Assembly: GCF_002949795.1 (NCBI RefSeq)
Contig: NZ_CP026692.1
Coordinates: 4,882,545 to 4,946,544, forward strand
Source: Nostoc sp. 'Lobaria pulmonaria (5183) cyanobiont'
GTDB taxonomy: Bacteria; Cyanobacteriota; Cyanobacteriia; Cyanobacteriales; Nostocaceae
DNA length: 64,000 bases
Direction of reading: 5' to 3'
Below are positions 8,155 to 16,100 of this stretch, in pieces. The translations under genes were made by a program, and so were the position numbers. Within the stretch, counting starts at the first letter, position 1. Every line of letters begins with the position of its first letter. The notes under the pieces are model-generated. The model saw only the letters and a list, made by a program, of their open reading frames with translations. It was not told the DNA's origin and did no database searches.

Positions 8155-9087
8155 ATGGTAGCAACTGATAACGTGCAAAAGACACCACCAGAGGAAACCA
8201 CATTTAACTTAGCAGCCTATCTAAAAGAGCGACAAAAGCTTTGTGATAATGCTTTGGATCAGTCTATCCCGGTCATTTATCCAGAAAAGATTTATGAGGC
8301 GATGCGCTACTCGTTATTAGCTGGAGGTAAGCGTGTACGTCCCATTCTTTGCCTTGCCACCTGTGAAATGATGGGTGGAACCATTGAGATGGCCATGCCA
8401 ACAGCTTGTGCTGTGGAGATGATCCACACAATGTCGTTGATTCATGACGACCTCCCAGCGATGGATAATGACGATTATCGTCGTGGCAAGCTGACGAATC
8501 ATAAAGTCTATGGTGAAGATGTAGCGATTTTGGCTGGAGATGGCTTATTGGCTCTTGCTTTTGAGTCTGTTGCCATTCAAACCCCCCAAAGCGTTAAGAG
8601 AGAGATAGTCTTGCAGGTTATTGCTCGTCTTGGTCGAGCATTGGGGGCAGGTGGTTTGGTCGGCGGTCAAATTGTAGATTTGGAGTCGGAAGGTAAATCT
8701 GATATTTCCTTAGAAACCCTAAATTTCATTCATAAACACAAAACAGCCGCCCTTTTAGAAGCTTGCGTAGTTTGTGGCGGGCTGATAACTAATGCATCAT
8801 CTGAAGATGTGCAGCGGCTAACCCGTTATGCTCAAAATATTGGGCTAGCATTCCAAATCATTGATGATATTCTGGATATCACTTCTACCCAAGAGCAATT
8901 AGGTAAAACAGCTGGCAAAGACCAAAAAGCCCAGAAAGTCACCTATCCTAGCCTTTGGGGACTTGAGGAATCGCGCTCAAAAGCCCAAGAGCTAGTTAAA
9001 GCAGCTTGTGTGGAATTAGAACCATTTGGAGACAGAGCCAAACCACTCCAAGCGCTTGCTCATTTTATTACCAGCCGTAATAACTAA
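8155..9087 (+). CDS. crtE: Geranylgeranyl diphosphate synthase
   Basis: This 310-residue trans-isoprenyl diphosphate synthase condenses isopentenyl diphosphate with allylic diphosphates to C20, feeding carotenoid, chlorophyll-phytol and quinone synthesis. The first Asp-rich motif is MSLIHDDLPAMDNDDYRRG (about residues 93-111, DDxxxxD type) and the second is FQIIDDILD (about 232-240). GGKRVRP is the diphosphate-binding segment. Length and motif spacing fit the CrtE/IspA family, with CrtE favoured in cyanobacteria. AGGAA lies about 8 bases upstream of the ATG. A DUF212 gene follows in the same direction, a common cyanobacterial arrangement. Confidence 0.93.
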   Translation: MVATDNVQKTPPEETTFNLAAYLKERQKLCDNALDQSIPVIYPEKIYEAMRYSLLAGGKRVRPILCLATCEMMGGTIEMAMPTACAVEMIHTMSLIHDDLPAMDNDDYRRGKLTNHKVYGEDVAILAGDGLLALAFESVAIQTPQSVKREIVLQVIARLGRALGAGGLVGGQIVDLESEGKSDISLETLNFIHKHKTAALLEACVVCGGLITNASSEDVQRLTRYAQNIGLAFQIIDDILDITSTQEQLGKTAGKDQKAQKVTYPSLWGLEESRSKAQELVKAACVELEPFGDRAKPLQALAHFITSRNN

Positions 9088-9360
9088 TAACGCTTTGGGT
9101 AATTCGTAATTCCTAGACCACAAGCGTTTCATTAATTGAGAATGGGTAGTTTATTTACACCATACTGTACTACTACTGCCCAGCAAAATTAAAAATTCAC
9201 TGATTCAAAATTATAAAAGCTGATCAAATAAGCTTTTAGATTATTTTGAATCGTTGGTCTTTTTCCAACGTGATAGATTAATTTGGGAATTTTGGGTTGA
9301 ATCTAAATGTTTCCTCAACCAACAACTGCTGCTAATATTTACTAACCTAACCAAAATACC

Positions 9361-9816
9361 ATGCAGGACATAGGCAACATTTTAGACAACCGGGTGCTGC
9401 TGGTTGCTCTGGTAGCTTGTTTAATTGCTCAAGCATTAAAGCTCGTGGTTGAGATCGTCAAAAATCGCAAACTGAATGTGCGTGTTTTGGTGACAACTGG
9501 AGGTATGCCCAGTGCTCATTCGGCTCTGGTTACGGCTCTAGCCGCTGGTGTAGGGCAAACACTGGGTTGGGCATCTCCTGATTTTGCTGTTGCGAGCGTT
9601 TTTGCGATCATTGTCATGTATGATGCAGCCGGAGTTCGTCAAGCAGCTGGTAAACAAGCTCGTATTCTCAATCAAATGATTGATGAATTATTTCATGAGA
9701 AACCAGATTTTAGCCAAGACCGTCTCAAAGAATTACTCGGACATACACCAGTTCAGGTAATCGCTGGGTCGGCTTTGGGTATAACCATTTATTGGTTAGC
9801 TAGGTCTGCTTATTGA
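9361..9816 (+). CDS. DUF212 / divergent PAP2 family membrane protein
   Basis: The 151-residue protein has four hydrophobic segments and the family core GGMPSAHSALVTALA (about residues 48-62), which resembles the phosphatase motif of PAP2 acid phosphatases, followed by VMYDAAGVRQAAGKQA. DUF212 proteins are called divergent PAP2 proteins. Enzymatic activity on lipid phosphates is suspected but not established. It follows crtE at 273 bases on the same strand, so a role in isoprenoid-diphosphate handling is an attractive but unproven inference. Confidence 0.85.
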   Translation: MQDIGNILDNRVLLVALVACLIAQALKLVVEIVKNRKLNVRVLVTTGGMPSAHSALVTALAAGVGQTLGWASPDFAVASVFAIIVMYDAAGVRQAAGKQARILNQMIDELFHEKPDFSQDRLKELLGHTPVQVIAGSALGITIYWLARSAY

Positions 9817-9863
9817 ACTAGGGCAATAAATCTTTGTTTGAGCGGCTATTGATAATTAATAAC

Positions 9864-10070
9864 TGGTAATTTGTCAATCAAATTTTAATTTTCGATTTTA
9901 GATTTACCCCGTGAATAAATTCAGGGGATTAAGGGTGAAAGGATTTATTCCAAATAACTTGTTTCTCACAGAGCGAATATAAATAAATATGTTCGCTTAA
10001 AACCTTTTTAAATTTTGAATTTAAAATCCAAAATTTAAAATCTAAAATTCCGTCAATTGACAAATTACCA
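9864..10070. repeat. Inverted repeat flanking AT-rich spacer between convergent genes
   Basis: A 15-base sequence TGGTAATTTGTCAAT (9864-9878) recurs inverted at 10056-10070. Between them lies an AT-rich stretch with a small AGCGAA...TTCGCT hairpin (9972-9997). It separates the convergent DUF212 gene and the next minus-strand gene and may act as a bidirectional terminator. Confidence 0.4.
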
Positions 10071-10111
10071 ATCTGGTACGTTGCATCAGGATGCCAGTGA
10101 ACTTAATATCA

Positions 10112-10765
10112 CTAAAACCGCACAGTCGAGCGCAGCAGAATCACTTTACGACTATCTACTAGGCTGGCAACGAAACCGCCATTGTTTAGTTTTTGCAATG
10201 TATTATAAGCTTCACTTTGGTTAGTGGTATAAACTGCTAGCAAGTAAGGGCGTTGTCCATACGAAACAAAACCGACGTTACCTCCGACCACTTGCTGCAC
10301 ACTATTTACTAGTTCTGGACGGTTGTAATAATCTACCAGTACTGCATAACCTTCTCCTAATGCTTGAGGATTATAACTGACTGTCTGCTGAGGTGGTTTT
10401 GGCTGTGACTGTGGCTGTACATCTGCCGTTGTTGTTGGTCGAGTGGTAATGATGGCAGACAAGCCAACAATGTTGCTGACATATCTTGCCCAACGATTGG
10501 CATCGTCAATTTTGTTAAAGCCCCCGACTCGTGTCACGGTTTCGTTGAGATATTTACAGGTGATAGTTTTAAGTTCAGGTGGTAAGGCGCTACGTAACTG
10601 CTTTTGATTATTTGCTGTGGGACTGACTACTAATAAAAGATACTCACCTGCATTTGGTGGTTGACAAGAGGGAATGGTTTTTTGAGCAAGTACAGAACTC
10701 ATGCCACCAATCAACCCTGCAATCGCTAATCCTAAAACACTTGGTAAAGTCTGAAATCTATGCAC
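10112..10765 (-). CDS. Exported SPOR-like hypothetical protein
   Basis: The 217-residue protein has an N-terminal signal peptide (FQTLPSVLGLAIAGLIGG, cleavage likely after VLAQ). Two half-repeats follow, each resembling a SPOR/ferredoxin-like module: GEYLLLVVSPTANNQKQLR with VGGFNKIDDANRWARYV, and GYAVLVDYYNRPELVN with VSYGQRPYLLAVYTTNQSEA. They are joined by a Pro/Gln linker (QPQSQPKPPQQ). It should be periplasmic. Similar proteins are common in cyanobacteria without assigned function. It appears to be transcribed alone. Confidence 0.7.
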   Translation of the reverse strand: MHRFQTLPSVLGLAIAGLIGGMSSVLAQKTIPSCQPPNAGEYLLLVVSPTANNQKQLRSALPPELKTITCKYLNETVTRVGGFNKIDDANRWARYVSNIVGLSAIITTRPTTTADVQPQSQPKPPQQTVSYNPQALGEGYAVLVDYYNRPELVNSVQQVVGGNVGFVSYGQRPYLLAVYTTNQSEAYNTLQKLNNGGFVASLVDSRKVILLRSTVRF

Positions 10766-10962
10766 AAAAGTTAGATTATGTAAATTAAGGTGTCTTAGAA
10801 GATTTTATAAGAAAAAAGCTGAAAACCTAGCTACTTCAGTATGGTGATGAAATATGTGTCAAAAAATATATTTTGTTACTCAAAAATAAAATTAGGGAGT
10901 GGAGAATGGGGCGACAAGGGGACAAGGAAAATAACCAATGCCCCATGCCCAATGCGCTATGC

Positions 10963-11292
10963 CTAAGATACAGTAGCTAACGATGCTAAAGCATCTGGTA
11001 TTGCCTCAGAAGGAGCCTGGAATTCTCCAGTAATGACGTACTCTAAACGCAGTTTTAACCAAGTAATAAATTGAGGATTTGTAGAAATAATTGCTACTGC
11101 TGGTTGGGGACACTTTGCCTTTAACTGTTTAAACTGTGGTGTTTCCAAAAAAGCTGGTTGCTCAACCAACCAAAAATCTATTTGTTTTTCTTGTTCGTGG
11201 TAGTTTCGGATGCGTTCTTTGAGAACTTCGTGTATCGGTTCTTCTTGGAGAAGAAAGCGTTGACTTGCCAAAACGTAATGGTATGTTTGCAT
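10963..11292 (-). CDS. ycf54: Ycf54, subunit of the oxidative Mg-protoporphyrin monomethylester cyclase
   Basis: The 109-residue product starts MQTYHYVLASQRFLL and contains RNYHEQEKQIDFWLV, QPAFLETPQF and IISTNPQFITWLKLRLEYV, the conserved Ycf54 (DUF2488) segments. Ycf54 supports the aerobic cyclase that forms the fifth ring of chlorophyll, working with AcsF. The open frame extends to 11331, but I choose the ATG at 11292 because AAAGG sits 6 bases upstream, while the ATG two codons earlier has no spacing. It lies 61 bases after the SnoaL-like gene on the same strand. Confidence 0.92.
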   Translation of the reverse strand: MQTYHYVLASQRFLLQEEPIHEVLKERIRNYHEQEKQIDFWLVEQPAFLETPQFKQLKAKCPQPAVAIISTNPQFITWLKLRLEYVITGEFQAPSEAIPDALASLATVS

Positions 11293-11353
11293 TTTCATCC
11301 TTTGGTTGCTATGTGAATAATTTAAGGGCACAGTGACTCTGTACCCTTACAAT

Positions 11354-12073
11354 CTAACTTTTTTGAGATTTCTTGAACCAAGAACTAAACGGACAAGCAC
11401 TTTTCTGGTTTTCAGATTTTATCTGTTTGCCACCAGATGTTAGCTTTTCCAAGAACAGATTATTGTCAAAGTAGTGTTCTAAGGAAATAAGTTTCAAGTC
11501 ATCGGTAACTTTTGCAATAGTCATGCCAATAATTTCTAGCGTCTCTTCAGTAGGTGCATGGTCTTTGTATTCTCCGTTAAAATGTCCCCAATGCCGCCAT
11601 TTAAATGTTACATTCGGTGGCCCTGAGAAAACTTCCACCACTTCCCAAGGAAATCCTTGGGGAAATGTTGTGTGAAAGACTTTTGCGGATGATTCAAAGC
11701 TTTCTTCTGAAGCCTTGTAATGCTCTGAATCAGCCATAAATAAATTGTAAGTACCTTGGGCTGATACATCTGCTGCTGTGTACTCTACTCCACCATTGGT
11801 ACTGACGCGAAACTGTTCATTAACAATAGATAACCACTCTTGCGGGTTAGCTTTGAATGATACCTCCATCTCAAAGGTTCGCACCAAGTTTTGTACGATC
11901 GCTTCCAGTGTTCCTTCAAGATGATTGTAGGTACTTTCTTTAGCAAGATTCTCATTTGAACGGGAATAATCAGGCGGTGTCTGATAACGCCACTCGACAT
12001 CAGTGCTTTCTGCTATCACCTTATCCCGATCCTGTACCCAAAGTGGCAGGTTGTTAGATTGTGTTGCGCTCAT
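11354..12073 (-). CDS. SnoaL-like / NTF2-fold protein
   Basis: The 239-residue protein has a long N-terminal extension and then a SnoaL-like domain: LEAIVQNLVRTFEMEVSFK, FRVSTNGGVEYTAADVSAQG, WEVVEVFSGPPNVTFKWRHW and TIAKVTDDLKLISLEHYFD. The cone-shaped NTF2 fold binds small hydrophobic ligands or catalyses isomerisations. Homologues in cyanobacteria are sometimes named pathogenesis-related-like, with no proven function. No signal peptide is present. The C-terminus is basic with CPFSSWFKKSQKS. It shares strand and close spacing with ycf54 downstream, so the two are probably co-transcribed. Confidence 0.7.
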   Translation of the reverse strand: MSATQSNNLPLWVQDRDKVIAESTDVEWRYQTPPDYSRSNENLAKESTYNHLEGTLEAIVQNLVRTFEMEVSFKANPQEWLSIVNEQFRVSTNGGVEYTAADVSAQGTYNLFMADSEHYKASEESFESSAKVFHTTFPQGFPWEVVEVFSGPPNVTFKWRHWGHFNGEYKDHAPTEETLEIIGMTIAKVTDDLKLISLEHYFDNNLFLEKLTSGGKQIKSENQKSACPFSSWFKKSQKS

Positions 12074-12170
12074 AGAAGTTTTTGCTGAAGATTTGATCCC
12101 AATTTCTAGATTTGCGCAGTGACAACCCCTCTGTTATGAGGTTACAGATTATAGTTTCGTTCTCTTTCCC

Positions 12171-12896
12171 CTATCCCCTGTCCCCTCTTATAGCTTGTTT
12201 CATTTCCCGGACTGCTCTTTCCATACCTACTAATGCTGCCCGGCTAATGATGGTATGACCAATGTTCAGTTCTTCCATACCTGGAAGCGCAGCCACCGGA
12301 TAGACGTTCCAGTAGGTGAGTCCGTGACCAGCGTTGACTCGCAATCCGGCTTGAATCGCTTGTTCACAACCTTTAGCTAATATGGCTAATTCTCGGTGGC
12401 GATTTGTTTCATCTTTAGCCTCAGCATATTGTCCGGTGTGCAATTCAATAAACTGCGCCTGTATCTTGACAGATGCTTCAATTTGTGCTGGTTCGGCATC
12501 GATAAATAAACTAACTGGAATGCTAGCGCTTTGCAATTTATCGACTATTTCACCTATTCTAGCAATTTGCCCGACAATATTTAGTCCGCCTTCTGTTGTC
12601 ACTTCTTCGCGCTTTTCGGGGACTAAGGTCACGTAATCTGGTTTGATATTGAGAGCGATCGCTAGCATTTCATCTGTAGCAGCCATTTCTAAATTCAGAT
12701 GCGATCGCACTGTTTGCCGTAACAGCAGTACATCCCGATCTTGGATATGCCGCCGATCTTCGCGCAGATGCACCGTAATTCCATCTGCACCCGCCAATTC
12801 TGCCAGTACCGCCGCCGCTACCGGATCTGGTTCCACCGTCCGCCGCGCTTGCCGGATGGTGGCGATGTGGTCAATGTTAACACCAAGTGTAGGCAC
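12171..12896 (-). CDS. pdxJ: Pyridoxine 5'-phosphate synthase
   Basis: The 241-residue TIM-barrel enzyme condenses 1-deoxy-xylulose-5-phosphate with 3-amino-2-oxopropyl phosphate to pyridoxine 5'-phosphate. Diagnostic motifs are LGVNIDHIATIRQAR at the N-terminus, ADGITVHLREDRRHI, VTLVPEKREEVTTEGGL, FIELHTGQYA and VNAGHGLTYWNV. The start codon is GTG, with GGGAG about 9 bases upstream. Length is normal. It stands alone between the SnoaL-like gene and the divergent kinase gene. Confidence 0.96.
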   Translation of the reverse strand: MPTLGVNIDHIATIRQARRTVEPDPVAAAVLAELAGADGITVHLREDRRHIQDRDVLLLRQTVRSHLNLEMAATDEMLAIALNIKPDYVTLVPEKREEVTTEGGLNIVGQIARIGEIVDKLQSASIPVSLFIDAEPAQIEASVKIQAQFIELHTGQYAEAKDETNRHRELAILAKGCEQAIQAGLRVNAGHGLTYWNVYPVAALPGMEELNIGHTIISRAALVGMERAVREMKQAIRGDRG

Positions 12897-13147
12897 CCCA
12901 AATTTCTCCCAAATCCAGATTCTTTAGAACTTGATTTTACCGGAAATAGCGGTAGTTTTGCTGAAGAAGCTTAAGACAGATTACACACATAAAATGCAAT
13001 GTCTACGACGGGCTGTGACGCTTCTGCGGACGCTTGCGGACTCGCTACCGCTATCGGTGTCCCCCAAAAGAAAACTGAGTTAGCAAAAGCTGATTTTTGG
13101 GCAAACTACTTTAAATAAATGGCTGATTTAACAAGAGTTGATGAAGT

Positions 13148-16100
13148 ATGAATACAGCAGTTGAGCCGATGGACAAGTTTTTTAACTATCAAATTAGCGA
13201 ACAACTTTATGTAGGCTCTAGAACCTTAGTTTACCGTGCTATTCGAGAGGCGGATCGACTTTTGGTTGTCATCAAACTGCTCCAGCAAGAGTATCCCACC
13301 TTCAATGAACTGCTGCTATTCCGTAATCAGTACACTATTGCTAAAAATCTTGATCTACCCGGTATTGTTCGTCCCTACAGCCTGGAACCTTACCGCAACA
13401 GCTATGCTTTGGTGATGGAGGATTTTGGTGGTATTTCCCTCAGAGATTGGCTCAACAAAAAAATGGGAAGCAACCAATATACTTTGACAGAGTTCTTGGA
13501 AATTGCGATCGCTCTGAGTAATACTCTTGACGGACTCTATCGCCATCGAGTTATCCACAAAGATATTAAGCCTGCCAACATCCTCATCAACCCGGAAACT
13601 AAGCAAGTCAAGTTGATTGACTTTAGTATTGCCTCTCTTTTACCCAGAGAAAGCCAGGAAATTTACAGTCCCAATATCTTAGAAGGTACTCTCGCCTACC
13701 TTTCCCCAGAACAAACCGGGCGGATGAATCGCGGAATTGACTATCGCAGTGATTACTATTCCCTTGGCGTTACCTTCTATGAATTGCTGGCTGGACACCT
13801 ACCCTTTGAGTCTAGCGATCCGATGGAGTTGGTTCACTGTCATATTGCCAAGCAACCAGAAAAATTAGGGGGCAGAGGACAGGAGGCAGGGGGCAGCAGG
13901 GAAGAAGAAATTCCCGAAGTTCTTTGTGACATTGTAATGAAATTGATGGCGAAAAATGCTGAAGACCGCTATCAGAGTGCATTAGGTCTGAAATTTGATT
14001 TAGAAAAATGTTTGTCTCAATTGCAAGAAATAGGCTCGATTAAATCTTTTAAATTAGGTGAGCGGGATATTTGCGATCGCTTTATCATCCCAGAAAAGCT
14101 CTACGGTCGCCAAAGTGAAGTTCAGAGTTTACTGAATGCCTTTGAAAGAGTCAGCCAGGGAAGCACTGAAATTATGTTGGTAGCAGGCTTCTCTGGCATT
14201 GGCAAAACTGCTGTGGTGAACGAAGTCCACAAGCCAATTGTGCGACAACGGGGTTATTTCATTAAAGGTAAATTTGACCAATTCCAGCGCAATATCCCTT
14301 TCTCTGCCTTTGTGCAAGCTTTTCGAGACTTAATCGGGCAACTGCTGAGTGAAACTGACACCCAATTCGAGCGCTGGAAGTCCAAAATTCTCTCTGCTTT
14401 GGGTGAGAACGCACAAGTGATGATTGAGGTGATTCCAGAACTCGAAAGAATTATTGGTAAACAGTCTCCTGCGCCGGAACTCTCTGGGAGTGCGGCACAA
14501 AATCGCTTCAATTTGCTGTTTTTGAAATTCACTCAAGTTTTCGCTGCACTAGAACATCCATTGGTAATTTTTATTGACGATCTGCAATGGGCAGATTCTG
14601 CTTCTTTAAAGTTAATGCACTTGTTGATGAGCGAAGTTGACATTGCCTATCTACTGTTAATTGGTGCTTATCGAGATAACGAAGTCAATCCAGTACACCC
14701 CCTGATGCTGACCTTAGAAGAAATTCAGAAGTTCGGCGCTACAGTCAATACAATTACCTTAGCTCCCCTCGATCAAATATCTGTCAATCATTTGGTGGCA
14801 GATACATTGAGTTGCACACTAGCATTAGCTGCACCGTTAACAGAGTTGGTATTGAGCAAAACCAAAGGAAATCCTTTTTTCAGCACCCAGTTTCTGAAAG
14901 CGCTACATCAAGATCGACTAATTACATTTAATTTTGACGGTGGTTATTGGGAATGCGATATTGCTCAGGTGCGATCGCTCGCCCTTACCGATGATGTAGT
15001 AGAGTTTATGGCAATTCAGCTGGAAAAGTTGTCAATAGAAACTCAAGAAGTTTTGAAATTAGCGGCTTGTGTAGGAAACTCTTTTGATTTAGCTACATTA
15101 GCGATTGTCTATGAACAGTCTGAGGCAACAACGGCAGATGAATTATGGAAAGCACTCCAAGAAGGATTTATCATTCCTACCAGTGATGTTTACAAGTTCT
15201 ATCAACAGCATTCATTGGTAAATAGCCAGAATGACTATGGACAAATAACCATCAGCTACAAATTTATTCACGATCGCATTCAGCAAGCTGCCTATTCACT
15301 AATTCCTGATAACCAAAAGCAAGTTACTCACCTGCACATTGGGCGTTTGCTGCAACAAGCCACGACTGCAAATGAACGCGATGAGAAAATTTTTGCGATC
15401 GTCAACCACCTCAATCAAGGGGCCGCTTTGATTAGTGATCAGCTGGAGCAACAGGAACTCGTACAGTTAAACTTGGCGGCTGGGCATAAAGCCAAGGGTG
15501 CAACAGCTTACGCAGCAGCTTTAGACTATTTCAACACAGGTATTGCCATGCTAACAGGTAATTGCTGGCATAGCCAATACAATCTCGCCCTTATCTTGTA
15601 TGAAGGAGCAACAGAATCAGCTTACCTCTGCACCGATTTTGAACAGATGGAACAGTTAGCTGAGATAGTACTGAATCATGCCCAATCCTGGCTGGATCGG
15701 GTAAAAATCTACAACATTAAAATCCAAGCTTGCATCGCCCAAAATCAGCAGCTAGAAGCCTTGCGACTAGCACGGGAAGTGTTAAAGCATCTGGGAGTGC
15801 ATCTGCCAGAGCAACCCACCCCAGCAGACATCGGACAGGCACTGAGGCACACCCAAACCTTACTCAATGATAGGTCAATCGAATCTTTGCTGGAATTACC
15901 CCAAATGACCGCACCAGACAAAAAAGCGGCAATGGTGATTCTATCCGCCGTTCTTTCTGCTGCCTATCAAGCTGCCCCAGACTTGTTACCTCTGATTAAC
16001 CTTGCTCACGTCGATTTATCCGTGCAATATGGGAATGCACCAGAATCGACTCATGGCTATGTGATGTATGGGTTGACATTGCTTGTTGTGTTGGGAGATA

